A DNA stretch of 60,235 bases, taken from NCBI GenBank assembly GCA_947303945.1, contig CAMYZS010000007.1:1-60235 (forward strand). The letters are read 5' to 3'. The notes below the pieces were generated by a model that saw only the letters and a program-made list of their open reading frames with translations, did no database searches and had not been told where the DNA came from. The DNA is from an uncultured Candidatus Saccharibacteria bacterium. Lineage in GTDB: Bacteria > Patescibacteriota > Saccharimonadia > Saccharimonadales > Saccharimonadaceae. Position 1 is the stretch's first letter. The number at the start of each line of letters is the position of its first letter. The position numbers were made by a program, and so were the translations under genes. Below are positions 16,407 to 24,735 of the stretch, piece by piece.

Positions 16407-18184
16407 TTATCTCGTTTTAGCATCACTGCAAACGCTTCACTCGGAATATCTACTTTACCAAAGCGCTTCATGCGCGCTTTGCCGCGTTTTTGTTTTTCCA
16501 TCAGCTTTGCCTTGCGGTCGCGGTCGCCAGTATGAATCTTGACAGTAACATCTTTACGATAGGCGCCAAGCGTTTCGCGCGCAATAATACGCGCACCGAT
16601 TGCCGCCTGTAATGCTACCTCAAAATTTTGGCGTGGAATAACTTGTTTCAGTTTTTTAGTAACCTCCCTACCAATTCCATCAGCCTCGCTACGATGAGCC
16701 ATTACACTAAGGGCATCGATGCGTTCGCCTGCAACTAAAAAATCTACCCTAACTAAGTCTTCTGCTCGATAACCGCCCAATTCGTAGTTGAATGAGGCAT
16801 AACCAGACGTAGCCGATTTTAGCTGATCATAAAAGTCAGTAAGCAGATTCGCCATCGGCGCCTCGAAGTCAATTACGGTACGCGTATCAATATATGAAAT
16901 ATTTTTTTGAGTTCCGCGCTTACTAACAATGAGCTCCAAGATTGAACCAATATACTCTTTCGGCGTGATAATTTCGCCCTTAGCCCACGGCTCGCGTATT
17001 TCACTGACCATACTAACGTCTGGCAAGCTTGAAGCTGAACGAATATCAAGCTCTTCGCCATTCGTCAATAAAACATGATAATCGGTAGATGGGTTTGTTA
17101 CGATTAAGTTGAGCTTAAATTCGCGCTCAAGACGCTCGCGAATAATATCCATATGCAGTAGGCCCAGAAAGCCAATGCGCAAACCGAAGCCTAATACTGG
17201 CGAGTTTTCTGGTTCGTACTGGAGTGCTGAGTCGCTCAGCGACAACTTTTCAAGCGCCTCTTTAAGGTCTTTATATTGATCGTTGCTGACCGGGAAAAAG
17301 CCAGCATAAACAAATGGGTGGATATTTTTATAACCAGGCAAAGCTTCAGTAGCAGGCCTTTTACTAAGAGTGACAGTATCACCAACTTTTGCCTCACGGG
17401 TAGCTTTTAGATTGGTTACAATATAGCCGATGTCGCCATTCTTAAGTTCAGTGCGCGGGGACATCTTCGGATTTAACACACCGACCTCGAGCGCAATGTC
17501 ATTAGACCCTGTCGCCATCATATGGATATTGGCATTTTTTGGAAGCACCCCACAAAACATGCGCACATATAACACCACGCCGCGATAATCATCAAAGTAA
17601 CTATCAAAAATTAGAGCCTTCGTCTCTTCCGAGCTAGACCGATTTGGAGCCGGCACGCGCTCAATGATAGCATCTAGTACTTTATCAACATGTTCGCCAG
17701 TCTTTGCGGATACTTTAATGATTTCCGACTCGTCGCACCCTAATAGATTAATAATCTCGGCCGCAACACGCGGGACGTCACTGGCCGGAAGGTCAATTTT
17801 GTTAATTACTGGAATAATATGTAAATCTTGCTCAAGTGCTAGATATACATTCGCTAAAGTCTGCGCCTGGATTCCTTGTGTAGCATCCACTACCAAAATT
17901 GCACCCTCCACAGCCTGTAGGCTACGCGACACTTCATAAGAAAAATCCACATGGCCCGGTGTATCAATTAGATTCAGAGTATAGCCCTTATAGCTCATAC
18001 AAACTGGCGCAAGTTTAATTGTAATACCTTTCTCACGCTCAAGCTCCATTGAATCAAGTAGCTGCGACTTCATTTCGCGCTTTGCGACCGTGCCGGTGAT
18101 TTCGAGCATACGATCGGCCAAAGTCGACTTGCCATGGTCAATATGCGCGATAATACAAAAATTACGGATTTTCTCTATATCCAT
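16403..18184 (-). CDS. lepA: Elongation factor 4 (LepA)
   Basis: The 593-residue GTPase shows AHIDHGKSTLADRML (G1), RGITIK-type switch I (KGITIKLAPV), DTPGHVDF (G3), NKIDLP (G4), and the diagnostic LepA C-terminal region ending in KKLKQVIPRQNFEVALQAAI-type and KLMEKQKRGKARMKRFG segments. EF4 binds stalled ribosomes and promotes back-translocation. The length is normal. Minus-strand TAAAAT at 18191-18196 ends 6 nt before the ATG, predicting a leaderless mRNA; no Shine-Dalgarno is present. Confidence 0.97.
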   Translation of the reverse strand: MDIEKIRNFCIIAHIDHGKSTLADRMLEITGTVAKREMKSQLLDSMELEREKGITIKLAPVCMSYKGYTLNLIDTPGHVDFSYEVSRSLQAVEGAILVVDATQGIQAQTLANVYLALEQDLHIIPVINKIDLPASDVPRVAAEIINLLGCDESEIIKVSAKTGEHVDKVLDAIIERVPAPNRSSSEETKALIFDSYFDDYRGVVLYVRMFCGVLPKNANIHMMATGSNDIALEVGVLNPKMSPRTELKNGDIGYIVTNLKATREAKVGDTVTLSKRPATEALPGYKNIHPFVYAGFFPVSNDQYKDLKEALEKLSLSDSALQYEPENSPVLGFGLRIGFLGLLHMDIIRERLEREFKLNLIVTNPSTDYHVLLTNGEELDIRSASSLPDVSMVSEIREPWAKGEIITPKEYIGSILELIVSKRGTQKNISYIDTRTVIDFEAPMANLLTDFYDQLKSATSGYASFNYELGGYRAEDLVRVDFLVAGERIDALSVMAHRSEADGIGREVTKKLKQVIPRQNFEVALQAAIGARIIARETLGAYRKDVTVKIHTGDRDRKAKLMEKQKRGKARMKRFGKVDIPSEAFAVMLKRDN

Positions 18185-18190
18185 GCGTTT

Positions 18191-18196
18191 ATTTTA
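18191..18196 (-). promoter_or_regulatory. -10 box for leaderless lepA
   Basis: TAAAAT on the minus strand, 6 nt before the ATG at 18184. No convincing -35. Confidence 0.5.
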
Positions 18197-18226
18197 ACAT
18201 ATTGTCAAGCGTGTCAGGTGGCAATA

Positions 18227-18763
18227 TTATTCGCCAGAATGGCCCACCGGCGATTCCGGCTTAATTAATGCATCTACATAAACCATATCCCCATACACAT
18301 AAACAATTGCCTTAATCGGGAGATTATTCTTATTTATATGTAAGCTATTTCGTACTGCTGGCGTTTGATATTTTTGCATTTCGCCAGTAAAAGGGTTTTT
18401 GAATTCCACAGTTAGAATACGCGAAGGGTCAGACAATCTCTGTGAAAAGCTATAATCAATTACGCTTCCTTCCACTTTTTTGCCCTGCGATATGATTTGT
18501 TTAACATTTTCATCATAATTGCGAATATCTTTCTTTATGTGCGCACGGCAAATAATCGTGGCTATTATTAATGCCGCAAACATTAAGGCCACATTAATAT
18601 ACGATGCGATAGGTTTGGGAATAATCTTGCTTATAACGCCTGCAATAATCACTTCCGCAATAAACGAAAGCGGAAATACGATTGCCACGATTGCTATACT
18701 TGACTTTTCGTATAGCACTTTTATTATTTCGGCATTATTTGTAGACATAGAATTATTATTCAT
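18227..18763 (-). CDS. Orphan membrane protein at the end of the uppP operon
   Basis: The 178-residue protein has two membrane helices (about 22-45 and 52-72) and then a soluble domain of about 90 residues with strand-rich segments (VEGSVIDYSF, RILTVEFKNPFTGEMQKYQT, LPIKAIVYVYGDMVYVD), reminiscent of small beta-barrel domains in DUF3592-like proteins; that resemblance is only by pattern. It begins 10 nt after the uppP stop and is the last gene of the sufS-like/DsbA-like/uppP operon. An internal ATG at 18748 is an alternative start. Confidence 0.6.
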   Translation of the reverse strand: MNNNSMSTNNAEIIKVLYEKSSIAIVAIVFPLSFIAEVIIAGVISKIIPKPIASYINVALMFAALIIATIICRAHIKKDIRNYDENVKQIISQGKKVEGSVIDYSFSQRLSDPSRILTVEFKNPFTGEMQKYQTPAVRNSLHINKNNLPIKAIVYVYGDMVYVDALIKPESPVGHSGE

Positions 18764-18773
18764 GCCGCTAATA

Positions 18774-19580
18774 TCATTTCAACAATTCAAATATAATCAC
18801 GATGGTCGCAATAATAACCCGATACCAACCAAAAGCCTCGAGTGAGCCATCTTTTTTGAGAAATTTCATCACAAATTTAATCGCAATAAGCCCAAAGATA
18901 AATGCAACAGCGTTCGCAAATAACAGCATGCCCCAATTTTCAGCAATATAAATGCGCGACGAGCTGCTGATTAAACTTTTTAAAACAACGCCCGTCATCA
19001 CAACGATACTAACTAAAAATGAGTAGTCAGCTGCCGATTTATTATCCATACCTGCGATGCGGCCGGCGATAATTGTCGTGCCAGAACGCGAAGTGCCCGG
19101 AATTAGCGCAAAGCATTGTGCCACGCCAATCATAAAAGCTTTTTGGGGCGTTAGCTCTTTTTCGTTTTTAATCTTTTTACATTTTGGAATTTTCTTAATT
19201 AAAATCATCGCAACGCCAACTGCCGCCATCATAGTAGCGATGACTGCTAAGTTTGAGAAAAACGGATTATTCTCTATTAGGTCGTCGAGAACAATAGCCG
19301 CAACGACGACCGGAATGCACGTTAAGATGATATTGAATGCAAATTTAAAATTATGGTCTATAAATACTTCGCGCAATATTTCAACAATGCGTTTTCGATA
19401 ATAAATAAGCAAAACGAGCAGAGTGCCTACGTTGATAAATTCTTGAAATAAATGAAAACTTTCAGGATTGCCGCTCAAAACTTCGCGCATTATTTCTAAA
19501 TGCCCAGAGCTTGATACTGGAATAAATTCCGCTAATCCCTGCGTCAAGCCGAGCCAAAATGCTTGCCACCACTCCATCAT
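18774..19580 (-). CDS. uppP: Undecaprenyl-diphosphatase UppP (BacA)
   Basis: The 268-residue polytopic protein has both signature segments: GLTQGLAEFIPVSSSGHLEI near residue 12-31 and PGTSRSGTT near 160, the catalytic glutamate- and serine/arginine-bearing regions of the BacA family. It recycles undecaprenyl diphosphate to the monophosphate lipid carrier needed for peptidoglycan precursors. The length is normal (about 270). The start ATGA overlaps the stop of the DsbA-like gene, so they are translationally coupled. Genuine UGA stop. Confidence 0.96.
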   Translation of the reverse strand: MMEWWQAFWLGLTQGLAEFIPVSSSGHLEIMREVLSGNPESFHLFQEFINVGTLLVLLIYYRKRIVEILREVFIDHNFKFAFNIILTCIPVVVAAIVLDDLIENNPFFSNLAVIATMMAAVGVAMILIKKIPKCKKIKNEKELTPQKAFMIGVAQCFALIPGTSRSGTTIIAGRIAGMDNKSAADYSFLVSIVVMTGVVLKSLISSSSRIYIAENWGMLLFANAVAFIFGLIAIKFVMKFLKKDGSLEAFGWYRVIIATIVIIFELLK

Positions 19581-20638
19581 TTTACTTCATACCTCCCTGT
19601 ATGTTTTTTACCATCATAGATTAAAGTTGGTATACCTTTTGCGTGAATATTGTTCGTGACAATATCGTTGTTTTTAGCGATAATTTCGTCAATTGCGCCA
19701 GAAGTAACACGCTCGGAAATCTCACTAATCGCTTTATCGTCTAAGCCAAATTCTTTAAGCCATTCCTTAAGTATATCGCGCGTTTGCTCGTTGGAATAAT
19801 AATCATTGAAGGCATCGAGCCAAGCGCCGCGCTCTTCGGATTTTTCGGTGTAAATACGCTTAATCATCTTGAAAGCAATCGAGTCGGTAGTAGTATTTTG
19901 CTCACGTTCATTAACGGCGTAAATATAACGCGCAATTAATTCGGAATTATTAAACTTGAATTTACCATCATTGTCCTGAATCGGGAATACGACAAGTTTG
20001 ACACTGTAATTTTCAAAGAAACCCGTTTCTAATTGGGTTTGGAATGACTGTTTGCAAACGATACAGCCCGGATCGAAGAAATCGATTGCGGTCGGCTTGC
20101 CTTCATTTTTTATCTCGATACCCACTACATCAAAATTATCCGTATTCCAGTCACGAAACTTATCTGGAATTGCGCCAAGAATCTCCCCCCAATCGCTAAA
20201 CCAAAGACCGATATATTCAATCGGATTACTAGCCTCGGTATTATTATCGATGCTGCATACTTCCGAACCGAGCGTGCACGATTCGGCATGCTTCACATTG
20301 CAAGTACCGAGCGAATATAGCGCCAAGCCTGCTTTTACACCTTCAACTAAGGACCATACCGCCACCACGACGATTAGTATAGAAGCAATTTCTATAGCAG
20401 CCGATGCTGGTTTCACCCACTTCGGATGCCGAATGATTAGCTTGCTCAGGACGGTATTTTTAACATCGTCGCCAAAACCGGTTTCGCATTTCTGTAAAGT
20501 TACGCGCTTGCCGACACAAGACCATGACTTTTTCAAAGTTTTGAGGTATTTTTTGCCCACTTTTGGTTTAAAAATCGAGATAAAGGCTACAAAAATACCA
20601 ATGATAGCTAGGATAATAAATGCGGCAATGCAGACCAT
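19577..20638 (-). CDS. Membrane DsbA/thioredoxin-like protein
   Basis: The 353-residue protein has an N-terminal helix (about 2-23), a cytoplasmic loop with two cysteines, a second helix (about 80-105) and an external domain with a C-I-V-C redox motif at 192-195 (in FFDPGCIVCKQ), a long helical insertion and a cis-proline-like GIPTLIYDG near 341. This is the DsbA layout of a thioredoxin fold split by a helical domain. Additional cysteines at about 113, 121 and 128 lie just outside the membrane. It should oxidise or isomerise exported thiols. Its ATG overlaps the stop of the SufS-like gene (TAATG) and its stop overlaps the uppP start. Confidence 0.75.
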   Translation of the reverse strand: MVCIAAFIILAIIGIFVAFISIFKPKVGKKYLKTLKKSWSCVGKRVTLQKCETGFGDDVKNTVLSKLIIRHPKWVKPASAAIEIASILIVVVAVWSLVEGVKAGLALYSLGTCNVKHAESCTLGSEVCSIDNNTEASNPIEYIGLWFSDWGEILGAIPDKFRDWNTDNFDVVGIEIKNEGKPTAIDFFDPGCIVCKQSFQTQLETGFFENYSVKLVVFPIQDNDGKFKFNNSELIARYIYAVNEREQNTTTDSIAFKMIKRIYTEKSEERGAWLDAFNDYYSNEQTRDILKEWLKEFGLDDKAISEISERVTSGAIDEIIAKNNDIVTNNIHAKGIPTLIYDGKKHTGRYEVK

Positions 20639-21801
20639 TAACCTAGCATCCTTTCGAAGACAGCAATGGTCTTATCGACGTCGCTTGGGCGAATATTATA
20701 ACCCATCGAGAAACGAATTAGTGGCGGATAATGTTTGACGTGATCTAGGTAGTAATGAACGCAGAAATATCCGGTGCGAGCCATAATGCCTTCGTTAGAC
20801 AATGCGCCGCCAACCAAATGCGAATCCAATCCATCGATATAGAAGGACATAGTTGGATTTGGCTCATTATTAATAAGATGTACACGTTCTTGTCCGCTTA
20901 AATAATCAAATAAGCGCTCATATTGCTTGCGGAAATTGTCTTTGTCGGCTTTTGATAAGTTATTAAGCCATTTAATTGCGGCGCCGAAGGCAACTATTTC
21001 ACCCCAGGCCTGAAGACCAGACTCGAACTTAGTGTAAGCATGATTTGGCGATTCGGCCGACAATTTGTAACTATCTTTGTCGACATCATCAACCATACCG
21101 CCACCAATGAAACTGGTTTCAATTATCCTAAATAAATCACGGCGTACTACCATGAAGCCTAGGGATGGGCCATACATTTTATGGGCAGAGCTGCAAATTG
21201 CATCAGCTTCGGTCTTATATAGTACCTCTGGGCTATGCGCTAAAGCCTGTGCGGCATCGATAATAATAATACCTTTTTGTTTATGAACTTTATTAATAAG
21301 ATCCTTAATATTATTAAGTTTGCGACCATCAATATTCGAAGCGCAGTTCACGACAACGAGCGCATTCGCGAAATCGTATTTACTAAGATTAATTGATCCA
21401 TCCTCGTCGCGAGTCATAACTTCTCGCGGAATATCGTGACGTTTTGCAAAAGTCATGGTAGATAAGAATGGCGAGTTATGCTCAATGTCGGATGTCATAA
21501 CTTTATCAAAAACACCGTCTTTAAGCTGATCAAGCAGCAAGTTGATACCGTAAGTAGTATTGAGCGTAAAAGAAACCGAATAGTCTTTCTTTTTAAGCTT
21601 AAGATATTTTAAAATCAGGTCGCGTGTTTCTTCGACAAGCTCATCGGTCTCTTGGCCCCAAGCATATTTTACGCGCTCGCCACAGGAGTTATGCTCAGTA
21701 TAATATCGATTTAATGCATCGATAACTGGACGCGGGCGCAGCGATTGGCATGCGCTATCTAGATATACGTCGCTGTCTTTTAGATAATCAAAATCTTTCA
21801 C
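20638..21801 (-). CDS. Cysteine desulfurase-like PLP enzyme (SufS/CsdA group)
   Basis: The 387-residue class V aminotransferase has YLDSACQS at the N-terminus, DAAQ at 182-185, the PLP lysine K208 in SSAHKMYGP, and the group II desulfurase cysteine C347 in ARTGYFCVHYY followed by IRFSMGYNI. These are the SufS/CsdA hallmarks, so it probably releases sulfur from cysteine. There are no SufB, SufC, SufD or SufU genes beside it; instead it leads an operon with a DsbA-like protein and UppP. It starts at GTG 21801 with a textbook AAGGAGGTG site. Sulfur transfer for tRNA thiolation or Fe-S assembly are both possible. Confidence 0.85.
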   Translation of the reverse strand: MKDFDYLKDSDVYLDSACQSLRPRPVIDALNRYYTEHNSCGERVKYAWGQETDELVEETRDLILKYLKLKKKDYSVSFTLNTTYGINLLLDQLKDGVFDKVMTSDIEHNSPFLSTMTFAKRHDIPREVMTRDEDGSINLSKYDFANALVVVNCASNIDGRKLNNIKDLINKVHKQKGIIIIDAAQALAHSPEVLYKTEADAICSSAHKMYGPSLGFMVVRRDLFRIIETSFIGGGMVDDVDKDSYKLSAESPNHAYTKFESGLQAWGEIVAFGAAIKWLNNLSKADKDNFRKQYERLFDYLSGQERVHLINNEPNPTMSFYIDGLDSHLVGGALSNEGIMARTGYFCVHYYLDHVKHYPPLIRFSMGYNIRPSDVDKTIAVFERMLG

Positions 21802-21872
21802 TCACACCTCCTTAGTACTTTTCAGTATATCACTAATAGCAACGTCTAGTCTAAAAAACTTACACGCTGTCC

Positions 21873-21901
21873 TTTACATAATTGTCAATTATTTCTATGA
21901 T
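21873..21901 (+). promoter_or_regulatory. Promoter of the orphan ORF at 21971
   Basis: TTTACA (21873-21878), 17 bases, TATGAT (21896-21901). The leader would be about 60 nt. Confidence 0.6.
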
Positions 21902-21970
21902 ATATTCATTCGTTTATATTAGCGCGTTCATTAGTATCATATCGCATAACATTAGGAAGGTGGTGAGTGA

Positions 21971-22426
21971 ATGTTAGCATCAGTTCTTTTGCTGTATTCG
22001 GACGGAAAAAGCCGTGGACTGAGCGGAGGAAAGCAGTTTGAGTTATACGGGGAATTAATACCCATATATTTAGCTATCGCAGCCCAGAGCGAGCATGATC
22101 CGTACTGGGCCACTGTTTCGGAGCAAGAATACAAGAAATGGATGGAATTTCACACGTTTCAATACGAGGAGTGCGACCGAATCAGGGGGCGTCATAATCG
22201 TTATACTGCACATTTTAGGGACGAGTATGGCGTAAGGGTAGATATTATCTCATATAGTTGCACGCGTCCACACTCTAATTGCGCCGACAAAGACTATCGT
22301 TTTATTGCCGGCATAAAACGTAACGGCAGGTATGTAATGAGACCCGCTATTTCACTCTCCGCATATGAGCGAAATATCGGCGGCAATTCAAAGATATCTC
22401 TCCGTACTCGCACTACCCAACAATAA
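21971..22426 (+). CDS. Orphan island protein, paralogue of the protein at 24864
   Basis: The 151-residue soluble protein aligns along most of its length with the product of 24864-25292: a shared core runs from a Y-A/W-x-x-x-x-E-x-x-Y-x-x-W motif, through FHTFQYEE / FGTFRSEE, RHNRYTAHFRDEYG / KRNRSIAHFEDEDG, VDIISYSC / WDVTTYKC, and RFIAGIKRNGRYVMRPAISLSAYE / the corresponding C-terminal block. I do not know the family. An AGGAAGGTGGTGAG site precedes the ATG. The last 15 residues diverge from the paralogue and are basic, so the 3' end may have been rearranged; the stop lies about 70 nt from an IS200-type element. Confidence 0.65.
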   Translation: MLASVLLLYSDGKSRGLSGGKQFELYGELIPIYLAIAAQSEHDPYWATVSEQEYKKWMEFHTFQYEECDRIRGRHNRYTAHFRDEYGVRVDIISYSCTRPHSNCADKDYRFIAGIKRNGRYVMRPAISLSAYERNIGGNSKISLRTRTTQQ

Positions 22427-22506
22427 CGCTATCGTACCAGAGATTAGTTTCCACAGGTACTTACGAGAAACTATGACCAAGGACGACACAATAAACATCC
22501 ACTGGC

Positions 22507-22938
22507 TTAGCCGGTGGTTTTTCTTGTGCGGACATAGTCCTCTAATTGATTTTGAATATACTCAGCAATTCGGCTTGTATTCTTTCCTACAGTATCTACA
22601 TAATACCCTCTGCACCAAAACTCCCTATTGCGATATTTGTATTTTAATTCGCCGAATTGCTCGTATAGCATCGTACTACTCTTACCTTTCAGGTAGCCCA
22701 TGAAACTAGATACAGACAGCTTTGGCGGTATCTCTACCAACATATGTACATGATCAGGACAAGTTTCAGTCTCAAGGATGGTTACGTCTTTCCATTCGCA
22801 AAGCTGTCTTAATATTTTACCTATTACCACTTTTTTCTTATGGAAGAATACTCTTCTTCTATATTTTGGAGCGAATACTATATGGTATTTGCAATTCCAT
22901 TTCGTGTGGCTTAAACTATTGATGTCATTGATAGGCAT
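22507..22938 (-). CDS. tnpA: IS200-family Y1 transposase TnpA
   Basis: The 143-residue protein has the HUH metal-binding pair H63-x-H65 in CPDHVHMLVEIPP, the family N-terminal YHIVFAPKYRRRVF, and the catalytic tyrosine Y127 in IAEYIQNQ. It should nick and rejoin single-stranded ends. The length is normal, so the element may be active. The stop lies inside the right-end hairpin. The GGAG site and ATG are within a long inverted repeat, predicting very low translation. Confidence 0.93.
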   Translation of the reverse strand: MPINDINSLSHTKWNCKYHIVFAPKYRRRVFFHKKKVVIGKILRQLCEWKDVTILETETCPDHVHMLVEIPPKLSVSSFMGYLKGKSSTMLYEQFGELKYKYRNREFWCRGYYVDTVGKNTSRIAEYIQNQLEDYVRTRKTTG

Positions 22939-23011
22939 AAAAACTCCTTTTTTGTTTATGCGAATAGCTGACGGGCTACAAAATTAGCATAACAAAAAGG
23001 AGTTTTTATGC
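22935..23011. repeat. Long inverted repeat covering the tnpA start
   Basis: Arms 22935-22952 and 22994-23011 are perfect 18-bp complements (containing CTCC/GGAG), extended by 7 bp with one bulge; the loop is about 25 nt. The stem hides the tnpA ribosome site and ATG on the minus-strand transcript. Confidence 0.85.
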
Positions 23012-23068
23012 ACTCATCGGTAAACCTATACGAAACCACTGGCCTAGCCAGTGGTTTTACGCTACAAG

Positions 23069-23093
23069 AAAAAAGAGGCGCAACTAGGCGCCC
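23069..23093 (-). terminator. Terminator of the gene at 23109
   Basis: Minus strand stem GGCGC-CTAGTT-GCGCC followed by TCTTTTTT. Confidence 0.75.
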
Positions 23094-23108
23094 CCTTGTG
23101 AGTGAACT

Positions 23109-23570
23109 TTACGAGATGGCTTTCACCAGTCTCTTAATCACGGCCACAACCTTCTCCGGATTCATCCTCTTGACAAGGACATCGACTGCCTTCTCCGCTT
23201 CAGAAGCTCCGTTAGATTCAGCGGTTTTGTCAGTCTCGACAGATCCGGTCATCTCGGCAGATTCAGCAGCATCGACTTCAGCGGTTTTGTCAGTCTCGCC
23301 AGATCCGGTCATCTCGGCAGATTCAGCAGCATCGACTGCCTTGTCCTCAGCTGACTTCATCATCGCCGCAAAGAGCTCGTGATCCTGCTCGCGACCCTGC
23401 TGTCTCTGCTGCAGATCCTCGTTCGCCGCAGCCGCAACAGCGTTGATGATGGGCTGAATCATTGCCGAAACCGCACCATTGTCAGGTGCATAACTACTGA
23501 TATCGAGATTTGCAATTGATCCGTCGGGTCTTGTTGTGATTTTTAATGCCATGTATCTGTTATCTGACAT
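23109..23570 (-). CDS. Orphan acidic protein with two 20-residue tandem repeats
   Basis: From ATG 23570 (AAGGGAGGG site) the protein has 153 residues: a short strand-rich N-terminus (YMALKITTRPDGSIANLDI), a hydrophobic helix (AMIQPIINAVAAAA), a charged Gln/Glu stretch, two copies of VDAAESAEMTGS-(G/V)-ETDKTAE, and a basic amphipathic C-terminal helix (VVAVIKRLVKAIS). The longer frame to 23624 is rejected because it lacks a ribosome site. The promoter at 23651-23679 is consensus with a leader of about 74 nt. Function unknown. Confidence 0.65.
   Translation of the reverse strand: MSDNRYMALKITTRPDGSIANLDISSYAPDNGAVSAMIQPIINAVAAAANEDLQQRQQGREQDHELFAAMMKSAEDKAVDAAESAEMTGSGETDKTAEVDAAESAEMTGSVETDKTAESNGASEAEKAVDVLVKRMNPEKVVAVIKRLVKAIS
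23220..23338. repeat. 60-bp direct tandem repeat, two copies
   Basis: Units starting at 23220/23221 and 23280/23281 differ at only a few positions. The period of 60 keeps the reading frame of the gene at 23109-23570. Confidence 0.92.
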
Positions 23571-23650
23571 GCGTTTTCCCTCCCTTAAAATATGTATATA
23601 TACGCACAGTTCACTACCTTCCATTAATTGTTGTCCGGAAGATTGCTATT

Positions 23651-23679
23651 ATTCTAGCACAGATTAGTGTTTTTGTCAA
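23651..23679 (-). promoter_or_regulatory. Promoter of the repeat-containing gene
   Basis: Minus strand TTGACA (23674-23679), 17 bases, TAGAAT (23651-23656). Confidence 0.78.
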
Positions 23680-23864
23680 TAGTTTATACGCTTTTTATTC
23701 TTTTAACACTTTACAAAGCCAACAAATGATATTGCTTATTAAGTGAAATGACAGATATAGTCTATTCACATCCAAAGTATACTATCGACTGAAAAATCTA
23801 ACACGCGATATTTATTCTAAGATAATAGGCGTCCGCTAATCTGTTAATAGTTTTAGATTATAGC

Positions 23865-23892
23865 AAAACCTCCCCAACTAAGTCGGGGAGGT
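23865..23892 (-). terminator. Terminator of the M78-like gene
   Basis: Minus strand ACCTCCCC-GACTTAGTT-GGGGAGGT followed by TTTT. The roughly 280-nt gap on its left (23571-23905) otherwise holds only the promoter of the repeat-containing gene. Confidence 0.8.
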
Positions 23893-23905
23893 AGCAGTTA
23901 TCTTA

Positions 23906-24469
23906 CTATTCCCAAAGTAACTCGCCAAGTCTCAGCCCCTGTTGAATCACAATATGTGTTGGAACGATAAAATGTTTCACAATGGGGCTTAGATCGGCCT
24001 GTTCTTTGTCGTCGATAGTTACGGTGACTTCACACTGTTTGAGGACCCGCACGTAGTCATTGCGCGGCATTATCATATAACGCGCAAACTCACACGCTTC
24101 AACATATTCTAGACTACTGTGGTCTGGCTCTTTGTATGTATCCGCCGCCTCCCACGCAGTCTCGTCGATCATGTAGCACATGTGCAAGATTAGGTGCCCT
24201 ACCAAACGAAAAATTAGCCACCTCCTTTTAGGTCTGTTTTTTTCGAGCTCTAATACCTTTGGGACGTGGATTTCGAACGAGTCTTTTCCTATGCGCTTTA
24301 CGTATCCTAACTCTCTACTGGGTACATCGTAGATGATTTTACCCCCCAGAGCCTTAATTGCCTTCTCTTCATCTATCACAGTGAATTCGTCGATCTTAAT
24401 GTACTTTCTTATGAGACCAGCGAGCTCCGCAATTAATTCTCTGACATCCCTCTTCATTGCTCCCCTCAT
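23906..24469 (-). CDS. ImmA/IrrE (M78)-like protein lacking the zinc-protease residues
   Basis: The 187-residue protein follows the ImmA/IrrE pattern: an N-terminal helix with the IDEEKAIKALGGKIIYDVPSR strand region, the core helix FRLVGHLILHMCY (88-100) where active members have HELGH-x-x-L-H, and EACEFARYMIMPRNDYV (124-140), matching the EAxxFAxxLLMP segment. The first histidine and the catalytic glutamate are replaced (R88, L89), so it should be unable to cleave. Active relatives are antirepressor proteases in mobile elements; this one may only bind. The ATG has an AGGAGGGG site, and two tandem promoters lie upstream. Confidence 0.75.
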   Translation of the reverse strand: MRGAMKRDVRELIAELAGLIRKYIKIDEFTVIDEEKAIKALGGKIIYDVPSRELGYVKRIGKDSFEIHVPKVLELEKNRPKRRWLIFRLVGHLILHMCYMIDETAWEAADTYKEPDHSSLEYVEACEFARYMIMPRNDYVRVLKQCEVTVTIDDKEQADLSPIVKHFIVPTHIVIQQGLRLGELLWE

Positions 24470-24647
24470 TTTCCCCTCCTATCTCCCCCAATCGGGGCAA
24501 TAAACATATTTAGCCCTATGTAGAATTCGGGCCAGCGTTTAATTTCCCCGTTCGGAGACAACTGCCGACTCGAATAATGAGTTTTGGGCATCAATTAGAT
24601 TATCACAGTAAGACTATAAATGTCCTTGCATGATTGCAATATATTAT

Positions 24648-24676
24648 ATTCTAGCATATATATACCTATTAGTCAA
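24648..24676 (-). promoter_or_regulatory. Proximal promoter of the M78-like gene
   Basis: Minus strand TTGACT (24671-24676), 17 bases, TAGAAT (24648-24653); leader about 170 nt. Confidence 0.7.
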
Positions 24677-24735
24677 TGGGTACTGGCCCCTCTAAGCACT
24701 TAGCTGCTTTTGGGATTAGTGAGGCTAAATATCAT

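Larger units (their letters stand above)
22499..23057 (-). mobile_element. IS200-type insertion sequence (tnpA only)
   Basis: One Y1 transposase gene is enclosed by two matching subterminal hairpins, CCACTGGC-TTA-GCCGGTGG (about 22501-22519) and CCACTGGC-CTA-GCCAGTGG (about 23036-23054), the organisation of single-strand transposing IS200/IS605 elements. No tnpB is present. Upstream of tnpA an inverted repeat (22935-22961 with 22987-23011, 18 bp perfect) encloses its ribosome site and start codon, like the regulatory stem of IS200. The exact ends are estimated to within a few bases. Confidence 0.8.

Noticed and set aside
22365-22703. Plus-strand frame across the end of the 21971 gene and the IS
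   Set aside because: It is antisense to the intact tnpA, has no ribosome site and does not continue the paralogous protein.
23008-23382. Plus-strand frame beginning at GGAG-TTTTT-ATG in the IS left end
   Set aside because: The start signal is only the mirror image of the tnpA start produced by the inverted repeat, and the rest is antisense to the repeat-containing gene with a translated hairpin and terminator.
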